Assembly: GCA_963717195.1 (NCBI GenBank)
Contig: CAVQVR010000021.1
Span: forward strand, 558,001-622,000
Length of the DNA: 64,000 nucleotides
Reading direction: 5' to 3'
DNA from: JACDAE01 sp963717195
Lineage (GTDB): Bacteria > Chloroflexota > Ktedonobacteria > Ktedonobacterales > Ktedonobacteraceae
The notes beneath the pieces were generated by a model. It had not been told where the DNA came from. It did no database searches and was given only the letters and a program-made list of their open reading frames with translations. This document shows, in pieces, positions 52,434-61,482 of this stretch (position 1 is the stretch's first letter; every line of letters begins with the position of its first letter). The position numbers and the translations under genes are program-made.

Positions 52434-52973
52434 TTATTCGGCGGGTGTTCCACCGTCCTGTTGTTCAGCACGTGCTTGTAGCACGTAGCATAGATCTCGC
52501 AATGGCGCGGTTAATAGGCCATAGGTACTTCCAAGTGGTCCCTGGACGGTTCCAACAACTTCGGCCTTTGCTTGCAGTTTGCCGCCAGGAATCTTGCTTA
52601 GACCTTCAACCTGGTCGGCACTTAAGGCTCGACCACCAAGAATGGCGGACTTCAGCACCGCAACTTTAGAAACACGAACGTAGTCGGCAACAGCTTTTGC
52701 TGCAGTTACCTCGTCGTCGTATCCAAAAGCAACAGATGTCTGGCCATTAAAGATACTCTTGTCCAGTTCCGTCATGTTGTTGCGCTCTGAAGCAATACGT
52801 AGCAACGTATTTTTGGCAACCTGGAACTCAAGTTTGGCAGCACGCATTTTGCCGCGCAGATCAACCATATCTTTGACAGTCAGACCCTGAGTCTGTACCA
52901 GTATCGCTACAGTTGCACGACTGAGTTTCTCTGTCAGTTCATCAATCTTCTCCGCTTTTGCCTGTGTAGGCAT
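52434..52973 (-). CDS. rplJ: 50S ribosomal protein L10
   Basis: 179 residues from the ATG at 52973, which follows AGGAGGAG; the frame upstream is dropped because the family starts MPT-AKAEKI. Blocks VAILVQTQGLTVKDMVDLR, VAKNTLLRIA and the C-terminal L12-binding helix (TYGLLTAPLRDLCYVLQAR). It anchors L7/L12 dimers on the ribosome. Expression is usually controlled by L10 binding to a leader structure (see 53005-53032). Confidence 0.96.
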   Translation of the reverse strand: MPTQAKAEKIDELTEKLSRATVAILVQTQGLTVKDMVDLRGKMRAAKLEFQVAKNTLLRIASERNNMTELDKSIFNGQTSVAFGYDDEVTAAKAVADYVRVSKVAVLKSAILGGRALSADQVEGLSKIPGGKLQAKAEVVGTVQGPLGSTYGLLTAPLRDLCYVLQARAEQQDGGTPAE

Positions 52974-53004
52974 AGATGTTCTCCTCCTTTCTGAGGATAT
53001 ATAC

Positions 53005-53032
53005 AAAAACCTTCGGTCGTAATGCCGAAGGT
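53005..53032 (-). promoter_or_regulatory. L10 leader attenuator hairpin
   Basis: ACCTTCGG (53009-53016) with CCGAAGGT (53025-53032). On the minus strand the stem is followed by TTTTTG. It lies about 35 bases upstream of the rplJ start codon. It resembles the attenuator/L10-binding leader found ahead of rplJ in many bacteria. Confidence 0.5.
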
Positions 53033-53161
53033 CTCGAAGAAGCTATTCAGTTATGCGTAGTAAAGATATCCTTTGCGATAACCGGAACCCTCCATTCAGG
53101 TACGGATTATCAGGCATAGCAGCTACTAGCTACGGAATAGTCACTCCTCGGCAAGTCGATA

Positions 53162-53216
53162 TGTAGGGGTCAATCGCAGGCGTCGTAAAAGCGGGCTTAT
53201 AAATCGCGCCCCTACA
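53162..53216. repeat. GTAGGGG-type repeat upstream of rplJ
   Basis: TGTAGGGG at 53162-53169 is complementary to CCCCTACA at 53209-53216, and GGCGTCGTAAAAGCGGGC lies inside. It is in the rplA-rplJ gap (53033-53293), which otherwise holds leader and possibly promoter sequence for rplJ. Confidence 0.6.
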
Positions 53217-53293
53217 GTGAAACAATATCGCTTAGATGCACGTTGGCATACTTGCTGTCTTCGGTTGACAATTGTTATGGGTAGTATATTCTA

Positions 53294-54010
53294 TTATGCG
53301 TTCGGCTTCAATGCCGTCGCCGCTGGAATGTCCAGATGAACGCTCGGTGACATGGTAGATGAAAGCACAATGCTCTTTATATAGGTCCCTTTCGCTCCAG
53401 ATGGACGCGCACGAACTACGGCATCAACGACTGAAGCGATGTTCGATAGCAAGGCATCTTCGTTGAACGAAATCTTTCCAGCAGGTACATGCAGAAGAGC
53501 CGTTTTATCGACTTTGAACTCGACACGGCCAGCCTTTACATCGCGAATCGTTCTGGCAAGATCGAATGTAATTGTACCGGCTTTTGGGCTCGGCATCAAA
53601 CCACGAGGTCCAAGCTTCTTACCCAGGCGACCCACCTTGCCCATGACATCAGGGGTGGCGATAGCAACATCAAAACCAAGCCAGTCGCCTTCAATCTGTT
53701 TGATCAAATCATCGAGACCAACGAAATCCGCTCCCGCCGCCTCAGCTTCCGCGATCTTCTCGCCCTGTGCAAAAACCAGCACCTTCACTTCTTTACCGGT
53801 GCCAGCAGGCAGCATTGCAACACCGCGCACCATCTGGTCCGCATGACGCGGATCAACGCCGAGCTTCATGTGGATTTCGAGGGTAGGATCGAACTTCACG
53901 TAATTAATTTTTTTGAGGAGCGTAACGGCTTCCTGGGGCTCGTAAAGTTTATCGCTCTCGACTTGCTTCGCAGCTTCCAGGTATTTTTTCCCATGAGTTT
54001 GTGTTGTCAT
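53294..54010 (-). CDS. rplA: 50S ribosomal protein L1
   Basis: About 238 residues from the ATG at 54010, with AGGAGGG nine bases ahead. Family blocks: HGKKYLEAAKQVESDKLYE, ALTLLKK-like AVTLLKKINYVKFDPTLE, LGPRGLMPSPKAGTITFD and AKGTYIKSIVLSSTMSPS. It binds 23S rRNA at the L1 stalk and can repress its own operon. An upstream in-frame start (54061) overlaps the rplK stop region and is unlikely. Confidence 0.97.
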   Translation of the reverse strand: MTTQTHGKKYLEAAKQVESDKLYEPQEAVTLLKKINYVKFDPTLEIHMKLGVDPRHADQMVRGVAMLPAGTGKEVKVLVFAQGEKIAEAEAAGADFVGLDDLIKQIEGDWLGFDVAIATPDVMGKVGRLGKKLGPRGLMPSPKAGTITFDLARTIRDVKAGRVEFKVDKTALLHVPAGKISFNEDALLSNIASVVDAVVRARPSGAKGTYIKSIVLSSTMSPSVHLDIPAATALKPNA

Positions 54011-54061
54011 TATTTTTTGCCCTCCTTGAGGCTTAATAACCGCAGTGACTTCGGGCTGCAC

Positions 54062-54484
54062 CTAAGAGATTGTAATACCCATGCTGCGGGCAGTACCTTC
54101 GATAGTGCGCTCGGCTGCCTCAATATCGTTTACATTGAGGTCTTTCATCTTCAATTCGGCGATCTCATGGAGTTTCTCACGTGTGATCGAGCCGGCCTTT
54201 GTTTTATTGGGGATAGCAGAACCCTTGTCAACACCAGCAGCTGTACGCAATAAGAAAGCGGCAGGGGGTGTTTTGGTAACGAATGTAAAAGAGCGATCTT
54301 CGTAGATCGTGATCTCGGCAGGAATGATCTGACCAGCCTGCTCAGCGGTACGCGCGTTATATTCCTTACAGAACATCATGATATTGACGCCGTGAGGTCC
54401 AAGCGCAGTACCAATTGGTGGTGCAGGATTGGCCTTGCCCGCCGGAATCTGTAGTCGCACTACAGCTTTGATACGCTTTGCCAT
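54062..54484 (-). CDS. rplK: 50S ribosomal protein L11
   Basis: 140 residues, usual length. Blocks VVRLQIPAGKANPAPPIG, LGPHGVNIMMFCKEYNART and TPPAAFLLRTAAGVDKGS; the thiostrepton-binding region is intact. It sits in the GTPase-associated centre. GAGGAG lies 13 bases before the ATG. Order nusG-rplK-rplA-rplJ-rplL is the classic arrangement. Confidence 0.97.
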   Translation of the reverse strand: MAKRIKAVVRLQIPAGKANPAPPIGTALGPHGVNIMMFCKEYNARTAEQAGQIIPAEITIYEDRSFTFVTKTPPAAFLLRTAAGVDKGSAIPNKTKAGSITREKLHEIAELKMKDLNVNDIEAAERTIEGTARSMGITIS

Positions 54485-54602
54485 TTTGTTTTTTCAACTC
54501 CTCAGAAAACGGGTTAGAATAGAAGGTAGTGTTCTCCTTAAAATGCATTCGGGAACGATGCTCTCGCATCTAGTCTTCGACTCACCCGAATGTAAGGAAG
54601 TA

Positions 54603-55196
54603 CTAGATTTTCTCGACCTGGAGGAAATCCAGCACCACCGGAGTTTCACGACCGAAAAACGAAACCAGGACAGTCACCTTATTTCGATCCATATTAATTT
54701 CACTGACCGTACCGATAAATTCTGTGAACGGTCCATCGATAACACGTACGCTCTGGCCTTTAGAGAAACTGATCTTCGCTTTTGGTTTCTCAGTCTCTTT
54801 TGTGACCTGCTTCAGAATGGACTTAATCTCATGTTCCTGGAGGGGCACGGGACGGGTACCTGAACCTACAAAGCTTGTCACACCGGGAGTGTTACGCACA
54901 ACATACCAGGCTTCATCGCTCATAACCATCTCTACCAGTACATAGCCAGGAAAGACCTTACGCTGCACTGTCCGCCTCTGCCCCTGCTTAATCTCCACCT
55001 CTTCTTCCATTGGCACGATGATACGGAAGATCTTGTTACGCATATCCATAGAGGCGATGCGGGCTTCGAGGTGGCTTTTTACTTTATTTTCATACCCTGA
55101 ATAGGTATGAATAGCATACCAGGCACGCTCACTATCCGGTTGTGTAGGTTGTCCATTCTCACTGGTATGTTCAGTAACCACGGTATTTTCCCTCAT
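54603..55196 (-). CDS. nusG: transcription termination/antitermination factor NusG
   Basis: 197 residues. The NGN domain (AWYAIHTYSGYENKVKSHLE, EEVEIKQGQRRTVQRKVFP, GYVLVEMVMSDEAWYVVRN) is followed by a C-terminal KOW domain (KGQSVRVIDGPFTEFIGTV). It links RNA polymerase to Rho or the ribosome. The N-terminus carries a ~20-residue acidic/Gln extension. GGAAG lies five bases before the ATG; it follows secE by 23 bases. Confidence 0.95.
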   Translation of the reverse strand: MRENTVVTEHTSENGQPTQPDSERAWYAIHTYSGYENKVKSHLEARIASMDMRNKIFRIIVPMEEEVEIKQGQRRTVQRKVFPGYVLVEMVMSDEAWYVVRNTPGVTSFVGSGTRPVPLQEHEIKSILKQVTKETEKPKAKISFSKGQSVRVIDGPFTEFIGTVSEINMDRNKVTVLVSFFGRETPVVLDFLQVEKI

Positions 55197-55219
55197 AAAC
55201 TTCCAGGTAACGAAGCCAC

Positions 55220-55636
55220 TTAACGACCACTGATATACAGGAAGAGGTTATACAGACCATAGTCGACCAGGCCCAGTATTCCTCCAATTACAACAGATAT
55301 TATAATTACTATAACCGTCATGTTGCGAGCTTCCTCGAAAGTAGGCCAGGTTACCTTGTGGCGGAGTTCATAATAAGCTTCGGTAATAAAACGACCCACG
55401 CGCCCACTACGTAAACGCTGTATCACACCAGGAGAACTCTTTGTATTACGCTTTACCTGTTTGCTTTCCTGCTTTGGTTGCTCTTTACGCTCTACACGCG
55501 GTGCGGCCTTCGCAGACGGTGTTTTCTCACTTGACGCTTTCTCACTCAGCGCTTTCTCACTTGACGTACGCGGCCTGGGTTCAGCCATCTGACTCCGGCT
55601 CGTCGTTTTCTTTTTGTCGGCCATCTTGTTTGCCAC
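55220..55636 (-). CDS. secE: preprotein translocase subunit SecE
   Basis: 138 residues, longer than usual. A ~75-residue basic/Ser-rich N-terminus with tandem repeats of SEKALSEKASSEK precedes the conserved core: RFITEAYYELRHKVTWPTFE and EEARNMTVIVIIISVVIGG, the single essential membrane helix, then GLYNLFLYISGR. It clamps SecY together. The GTG start follows AAAGG by six bases; an ATG four codons later is possible. Confidence 0.88.
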   Translation of the reverse strand: MANKMADKKKTTSRSQMAEPRPRTSSEKALSEKASSEKTPSAKAAPRVERKEQPKQESKQVKRNTKSSPGVIQRLRSGRVGRFITEAYYELRHKVTWPTFEEARNMTVIVIIISVVIGGILGLVDYGLYNLFLYISGR

Positions 55637-55716
55637 GTTAAACCTTTCTTGATCAGTAGTAACAGCCGCCAGCGCTCACCAGCAAGCTCCACCAGTGAAA
55701 CGGTTCCCTACTATCC

Positions 55717-55887
55717 CTACTTGGTCTCACGATGAGGTACATGAACCCGACACGTTGTACAAAACTTCCTTAGCTCCAGACGCTCAGGATTATTTTTCTT
55801 GTTTTTTGAAGTGGTATAATTGCGGCTTTTGCAGGTTGTGCAAGCCAGCGTTACCACAATGCGATTCTCTTTGCTCTTGCTAGCCAT
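55717..55887 (-). CDS. rpmG: 50S ribosomal protein L33
   Basis: 56 residues. Family blocks RIVVTLACTTCKSRNY, TTSKNKKNNPERLELRKFC and PHRETK. Two CXXC pairs (CTTC and CTTC) form a zinc ribbon, so it is the zinc-containing L33 version. GGAG is seven bases before the ATG. It is followed by secE after 80 bases and preceded by the omegaRNA-like element, then tuf. Confidence 0.93.
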   Translation of the reverse strand: MASKSKENRIVVTLACTTCKSRNYTTSKNKKNNPERLELRKFCTTCRVHVPHRETK

Positions 55888-55934
55888 ACCTTCACTCCGT
55901 TCATGTTTTGAGCTGGACTTGCCACATCTCTAGT

Positions 55935-56100
55935 TGACATCCTCCCCTGCCTAAAGGCAGGGGATTCGCACTCTCACGAGTGCGCTTTTCTGCTTCAATG
56001 AGACAAGCCTTCTACGGTTCCATTCGTATCTGGTCTTACCATCTCTCCACAGACGTCTTCCTTCCCGCGAGCCCCGGCGGTAGGTTCTCATATCTTCTCA
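55935..56100 (-). mobile_element. IS200/IS605-type right end / omegaRNA-like element without tnpB
   Basis: Read on the minus strand: GGGGCTCGCGGGAAGGAAG, then AACCGTAGAAGGC and CAATGAAGCAG. A hairpin of GCACTC with GAGTGC (55968-55983) follows, then AATCCCC joined to a second perfect stem (55944-55951 with 55956-55963) and a GGGGAGGATGTCAA end. This is the layout of the 3' end of IS605/IS1341 elements and of the omegaRNA scaffold used by TnpB. No tnpB or tnpA open frame is present; only about 165 bases remain. The stretch lies inside the tuf-rpmG transcript. Confidence 0.65.
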
Positions 56101-56156
56101 TCATCAGGAACATGCTTCTTGTTGCTGATAAATAAATGACTCTGGTAAAGCACCGA

Positions 56157-56178
56157 TGGGCGCAACTGGTTGCGCCCA
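56157..56178 (-). terminator. hairpin after tuf
   Basis: GGGCGCAAC (56159-56167) pairs with GTTGCGCCC (56169-56177). It lies about 20 bases past the tuf stop codon; no T-run follows, so it may only slow or process the transcript. Confidence 0.45.
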
Positions 56179-56197
56179 CTTATACAATAATTTGATC

Positions 56198-57403
<1,206 letters not shown>

Positions 57404-57649
57404 TTCTTAAACTGTGGCTCCTTTGCAAACCTACTTGCGATCAAATGGCAACGGGTATAGACATGCAGCAGCCGCCCCCGATAGCTTGATCGTCAATTTG
57501 AGATACTATTTCTACTAGTATAACAAGAAGGGAGTGACGATCTTCTCAGAAGACGGCAGCGAAAGCTTTTTTACATCCTACGCGGATTTTCGTGAAGATG
57601 GAACTATGCTGAAGAGCATCGAGTTCAGACATCATTCAGAAACCACGGG

Positions 57650-57721
57650 AGCCCGTGATGGGAATCGAACCCATGACCCCAGTCTTACCAAGACTGTGCG
57701 CTACCGCTGCGCCACACGGGC
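57650..57721 (-). tRNA. tRNA-Thr (anticodon GGT)
   Basis: Acceptor GCCCGTG/CACGGGC with discriminator T, anticodon stem CAGTC/GACTG with loop TTGGTAA, and T-arm with GGTTCGATTCC. The GGT anticodon reads ACC/ACU. CCA is not encoded. It is in the tRNA-Tyr/tRNA-Thr/tuf operon. The 246 bases to tuf hold no gene. Confidence 0.95.
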
Positions 57722-57764
57722 CAACCTTGCCATACTCATACATAGCTCATATATATGTATAAGG

Positions 57765-57845
57765 TGGGCAGTGGAGGATTCGAACCTCCGAAGCTCTCGC
57801 AACTGATTTACAGTCAGTCCCATTTGTCCACTTTGGTAACTGCCC
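57765..57845 (-). tRNA. tRNA-Tyr (anticodon GTA)
   Basis: A class II tRNA with a long variable arm. Acceptor GGGCAGT/ACTGCCC, discriminator A, anticodon stem ACTGA/TCAGT with loop CTGTAAA (anticodon GTA), and T-arm GGAGGTTCGAATCCTCC. First transcribed gene of the tuf operon. Confidence 0.95.
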
Positions 57846-57890
57846 AGGTTGAGGAACACGCCAGTTCGTTCTGAGTGATCGACGGGACAC

Positions 57891-57919
57891 ATTATAGCCG
57901 ACACGCCCGTTGATGTCAA
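57891..57919 (-). promoter_or_regulatory. consensus promoter of the tRNA-tuf operon
   Basis: On the minus strand: TTGACA (57919-57914), a 17-base spacer and TATAAT (57896-57891), a perfect match to the sigma-70 consensus. The predicted start is at about 57884, ~40 bases upstream of tRNA-Tyr. Confidence 0.85.
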
Positions 57920-58034
57920 GCATTTTTTTATGAGATACTTTTTGCCTGTTAACGTGTTAACGATAGAAATAAATTGGTTTACGAGCAGAGTAAAAGAAAT
58001 TTTTGCCTGTTCTACAAAGTGGTGGCAAAAAGCA

Positions 58035-58063
58035 TTGCATCTATCACAAATTGCTGGTATAAT
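58035..58063 (+). promoter_or_regulatory. strong promoter of the toxin-antitoxin-like pair
   Basis: TTGCAT (58035-58040), 17-base spacer, TATAAT (58058-58063), with a TGG extended -10. The ~100-base leader to the first ATG contains GGTTCTTCCGCTACCCGGAAG, a small hairpin-forming stretch. Confidence 0.75.
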
Positions 58064-58164
58064 CTCCCACGTTGGAGAAATTTATAGCCCTCACCCAGCA
58101 GCGGTTCTTCCGCTACCCGGAAGTATGTTTTGGCAAATTGGACTTGGAATAAGAGGTAGCTTCT

Positions 58165-58389
58165 ATGGCAACGACGAATTGTGACTTCAGCCGTTCACCT
58201 TTACTTAAGGAACAATATCAGCGTGATATGGAACTCATAGCTGTTGCCCTTCAAGAAGAAAGTCACGACGAACGTGAAGAGCGTCTCAGTCTCGTTGCGC
58301 GTTCCTGGTCACTCACCAGTGCTTGCTTTTATGCGCAACTTGAGAATGCTGATGCGCCAGTATACGCTCCGGTTTTGGTAAGGCCTTAG
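58165..58389 (+). CDS. small acidic protein, possible antitoxin
   Basis: 74 residues: a charged, helical N-terminal half (LKEQYQRDMELIAVALQEES, DEREERLSLV) and a variable C-terminal part. No family recognised. GAGG lies seven bases ahead of the ATG. It is directly upstream of a PemK/MazF-like gene, 31 bases apart, and shares its strong promoter; by position it could be the antitoxin, but this is inference. Confidence 0.55.
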   Translation: MATTNCDFSRSPLLKEQYQRDMELIAVALQEESHDEREERLSLVARSWSLTSACFYAQLENADAPVYAPVLVRP

Positions 58390-58420
58390 TGAAATAATAG
58401 AGACGTACACGTAAATAGCT

Positions 58421-58852
58421 ATGCCACATCCACCTGAACTTGCACCGGATGCCCTGACCTATCAAACACCTGTGCAGTTTGGCATGGTGTATTGGGTAAG
58501 CTTTGGGTACCCGTCTCTTCCCCCCGGTATCGAAGAGAAGCGCATCCTCGACTGGCACCCCGCTCTTGTTGTGTCAGGCGAGCCCTTCTGTCGCCATGCC
58601 GGCGCAGTGAATGTCGTCGCGTTGACATCTTATCGCGGCAAACTGCGCCCCTATCACCACTTGCTCTTGAAACGGGATTATCCCCTCCTTGATACCGATA
58701 GCCTGGTGAAGACAGAATTAATGTACCCAATCTTGCGCTCGCTTCTTGCCGACCAGTATGCTATCTGTCGGCTCAACGATGCCGATCTACGGGCCGTCAT
58801 GGGTAAGGTGGCAAACAGCCTCGCTATTACGATGTTCTACTCTTTGCATTAA
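58421..58852 (+). CDS. PemK/MazF-like ribonuclease-fold protein
   Basis: 143 residues. The pattern fits the PemK/MazF SH3-like fold: GMVYWVSFGYPSLPPG, WHPALVVSGEPF, NVVALTSYRG, DSLVKTELMYPILRSLLAD and the C-terminal helix DLRAVMGKVANSLAI. The family cleaves mRNA when free of its antitoxin. The usual Arg/Thr active-site loop cannot be confirmed by eye, so activity is uncertain. The ATG lacks a good ribosome binding site, which suggests coupling to the upstream gene. Confidence 0.65.
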   Translation: MPHPPELAPDALTYQTPVQFGMVYWVSFGYPSLPPGIEEKRILDWHPALVVSGEPFCRHAGAVNVVALTSYRGKLRPYHHLLLKRDYPLLDTDSLVKTELMYPILRSLLADQYAICRLNDADLRAVMGKVANSLAITMFYSLH

Positions 58853-58861
58853 TTTCTTTCC

Positions 58862-58877
58862 GTAGGGGCGTCACCTT
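58862..58877 (+). repeat. fragment of the GTAGGGG-type repeat
   Basis: CGTAGGGGCGTCACC begins nine bases past the toxin-like gene stop codon. Only one arm of the repeat is present. Confidence 0.4.
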
Positions 58878-58913
58878 GATGGACGGAGATTCTGTATTAA
58901 GGACATTTGTTGT

Positions 58914-60299
58914 ATGAGCCCCGACCAGAACCAGCTACGTCTCTTGCCTTCCATCGATGAACTTCTTCAGACCCCTACAGGTCAACATCTCGCAGCACAA
59001 TTTTCACGTGATCTTGCTGTACGTGCTTTACGCACCAGCCTGGCTCAAGCACGTACCAGCATCCTTGCAGGTGTGTCCTGTCCCTCCTCCCCTGAGTTGC
59101 TGATACAGGCAGAGCATGCACTCCAGAAGGAGCAGCAACCACGCCTGCATTCTGTTATCAATGCAACTGGCGTCATTATTAACACCAATCTCGGTCGTGC
59201 CCCCCTCAGCCAGGAAGCGCTTCAAGCTGTGCAGTCTGTTTCCTGGGGCTACTCTAATTTAGAATATGATCTGGCGGCTGGCGAACGCGGTTCCCGTCAT
59301 GTTCATACCGAGGCTCTTTTGCGCGAACTTACAGGTGCTGAAGCTGCTATCGTTACCAATAATAACGCAGCGGCTGTGCTTTTATCTCTCAGCACCCTGG
59401 CAAATGGACGCGAAGTGATCATCTCGCGTGGACAACTGGTGGAGATCGGTGGTGGCTTCCGCATTCCCGATGTGATGCGCCAGAGCGGCTGCTCTCTCGT
59501 CGAGGTCGGTACCACGAACCGCACACGCATTCAGGATTATGCAGCAGCGCTAACCGCACAAACGGCGCTATTATTATCCGTTCATCCCAGCAATTTTCTA
59601 ATTACAGGCTTCACCGCATCCACATCTTTAGGTTCTCTGGCCGAGTTGGCTCACAAGCACGGATTGCTAGTTATGGAAGATCTGGGTAGTGGCTGCTTAC
59701 TTAATAGCGAAAAGTATGGGCTGACACACGAGCCGACACCTCAAGAGCGTATTGCTCAGGGAGCCGATCTGGTTTGTTTCTCTGGTGATAAATTGCTAGG
59801 CGGTCCCCAGGCAGGTATCATAGTTGGAAAGTCTGAGGTTATTGCTCGCATTGGTCGTCATCCTTTGATGCGGGCCGTACGTATTGATAAAATGACGCTG
59901 GCCGCCCTCGAAGCAACGTTACGCCATTATCAACGTGGACAGGCTATCACCCATATTCCCTTATGGCGTATGATTGCCGCATCACCAGAAAAACTTGCCT
60001 CTCGTGCTGCTCACTGGGTAGCAGAGCTCAGAAGCCATGGAATTACGGCACGCACACAACATGGCGCATCAACTATTGGCGGTGGCTCCTTGCCCGGTGA
60101 AACGTTGCCTACTACCTTGCTAGCACTTGATGCTGCACATGTATCTCTTTCCCTGGATGAGTTAGCTAAGCGCCTACGTGTGCGCCAAACCCCCATCATC
60201 ACACGCATCTTGCGCGACACACTGTTGCTTGATCCACGTACGGTACTTGAGGAGCAAGATGATGAGGTTATACTGGCTCTTACACATGAACTGGTTTAA
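58914..60299 (+). CDS. selA: L-seryl-tRNA(Sec) selenium transferase SelA
   Basis: 461 residues. Converts Ser-tRNA(Sec) to selenocysteyl-tRNA using selenophosphate and PLP. Evidence: LHSVINATGVIINTNLGRAP, GEREVI-like GREVIISRGQLVEIGGGFR, VEVGTTNRTRIQDY and the PLP lysine in CFSGDKLLGGPQAGI (Lys293). Full length. AAGGA is about ten bases ahead of the ATG. selB, selC and selD are not in this window. It converges on rsgA with a 16-base gap. Confidence 0.93.
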   Translation: MSPDQNQLRLLPSIDELLQTPTGQHLAAQFSRDLAVRALRTSLAQARTSILAGVSCPSSPELLIQAEHALQKEQQPRLHSVINATGVIINTNLGRAPLSQEALQAVQSVSWGYSNLEYDLAAGERGSRHVHTEALLRELTGAEAAIVTNNNAAAVLLSLSTLANGREVIISRGQLVEIGGGFRIPDVMRQSGCSLVEVGTTNRTRIQDYAAALTAQTALLLSVHPSNFLITGFTASTSLGSLAELAHKHGLLVMEDLGSGCLLNSEKYGLTHEPTPQERIAQGADLVCFSGDKLLGGPQAGIIVGKSEVIARIGRHPLMRAVRIDKMTLAALEATLRHYQRGQAITHIPLWRMIAASPEKLASRAAHWVAELRSHGITARTQHGASTIGGGSLPGETLPTTLLALDAAHVSLSLDELAKRLRVRQTPIITRILRDTLLLDPRTVLEEQDDEVILALTHELV

Positions 60300-60315
60300 G
60301 CAATAGCGTTATCCT

Positions 60316-61362
60316 TTAACGCTCCTCTCCATTATAGATGCGTACATAGCTCCTGTACCTGCGTTCATCAAGCACACTATCCTGAACAGCCTGAATAATT
60401 GCGCATCCCTCCTCGTCGATATGCACACAATCGGAGTATTCGCACTCCCCCAGGTAGGGACGAAATTCTACAAAACAGGAGGCCAGCTCTTCAGCCGGAA
60501 TATTCCACCCTGTAAGCGCCCGGATACCGGCTGAGTCCGCCAACCAGCCACCACTCGATAGAGGATAGAGCTGTGAACCTGTCGTCGTATGCCTGCCTTT
60601 ACCAGTGACATCGCTGATCAGACCTGTACGTATTGCCATACCGGGTTCGATGGCATTCACCAGGGATGATTTCCCTACGCCCGAAGGTCCGGTAAAAAGC
60701 GATGTGTGATCTTTCAACAATGCTGCTAATTGCGTGATACCCTCACCAGTCTGGGCGCTGGTTCGGATAACAAGATAGTCAAGTTTGCTATACAACTGAG
60801 CCGCTTCATCTACATAACGTAAATGAGGTAGATCAGATTTGTTGAGGCAGATCAACGAACGCAATCTCGTCGACTCGCAGATTGTCAGGTAGCGGTCAAG
60901 CATGCCAAAGTGGGGATCAGGTTGCGCACAAGCAAACACAAGCACCACCTGGTCTAGATTGGCAAGCATCGTCTGTTGAATCACTTTTTTGGTCGTTGAA
61001 CCTGCATCCTTGCGTACCAATGCACTCTGGCGTGGTAGGATCTCTTCTATCAAGCCTGTCGTTGCATCAATTCGGCGCAATTTCACATAATCACCGACTG
61101 AGAGGCGGATGGGCAGAGGATTTTCACTACTATCCTGGCGCTCCATACGCTCCATACGTTGAGATGGAGTCATGTATAATAATTTATCGGGACGTAGCTG
61201 GCGAGTTTTGCCCAGAGATTTTGCGGATTGAGCCTGGGCGAAAGCCTTTTTGAGTTTTCCTCGTAACGTGCAGCGCAGGATACCGTCGTCGGTATGAACA
61301 TCGTAAATGCCGTGTGCGCCACTTAGAATTATGCCGGTAAGTGTAGCCGGATCATTAATCAA
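60316..61362 (-). CDS. rsgA: ribosome biogenesis GTPase RsgA
   Basis: About 348 residues. A late-stage 30S maturation GTPase, circularly permuted: the G4 motif CLNKSDL precedes G1 GPSGVGKSSLVNAI and G3 DSAGIR. The N-terminal OB domain and C-terminal zinc finger (CEYSDCVHIDEEGCAI plus the upstream Cys) are present. The TTG start at 61362 is supported by GGAGGG nine bases ahead; a TTG at 61404 would place the terminator hairpin inside the coding region. Preceded by a leader ORF and terminator. Confidence 0.92.
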   Translation of the reverse strand: MINDPATLTGIILSGAHGIYDVHTDDGILRCTLRGKLKKAFAQAQSAKSLGKTRQLRPDKLLYMTPSQRMERMERQDSSENPLPIRLSVGDYVKLRRIDATTGLIEEILPRQSALVRKDAGSTTKKVIQQTMLANLDQVVLVFACAQPDPHFGMLDRYLTICESTRLRSLICLNKSDLPHLRYVDEAAQLYSKLDYLVIRTSAQTGEGITQLAALLKDHTSLFTGPSGVGKSSLVNAIEPGMAIRTGLISDVTGKGRHTTTGSQLYPLSSGGWLADSAGIRALTGWNIPAEELASCFVEFRPYLGECEYSDCVHIDEEGCAIIQAVQDSVLDERRYRSYVRIYNGEER

Positions 61363-61385
61363 TGCTTTTATCCCTCCAGGAGAAT

Positions 61386-61434
61386 AAAAAAACACGGTAA
61401 TCAAACGAAATCTTAAGATGTGCTGTCTACCGTG
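61386..61434 (-). terminator. terminator/attenuator in the rsgA leader
   Basis: On the minus strand CACGGTA (61434-61428) pairs with TACCGTG (61399-61393), followed directly by TTTTTTT. It lies between the leader ORF and rsgA, so full expression of rsgA needs read-through or an internal promoter. Confidence 0.6.
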
Positions 61435-61482
61435 CAGGAGGGAATAACTTAGAAGGCGCGAAATCAGCTAGAGACCAGGTAG

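Noticed and set aside
51992..52669. 225-codon frame antisense to rplL/rplJ
   Set aside because: Shadow frame; its low-complexity Ser/Thr part mirrors the Ala-rich L7/L12 hinge.
53489..54253. 254-codon frame antisense to rplA/rplK
   Set aside because: Shadow of two conserved ribosomal protein genes.
55935..56100. CRISPR-like array or riboswitch
   Set aside because: No repeated spacer units; the two hairpins match an IS605 right end instead.
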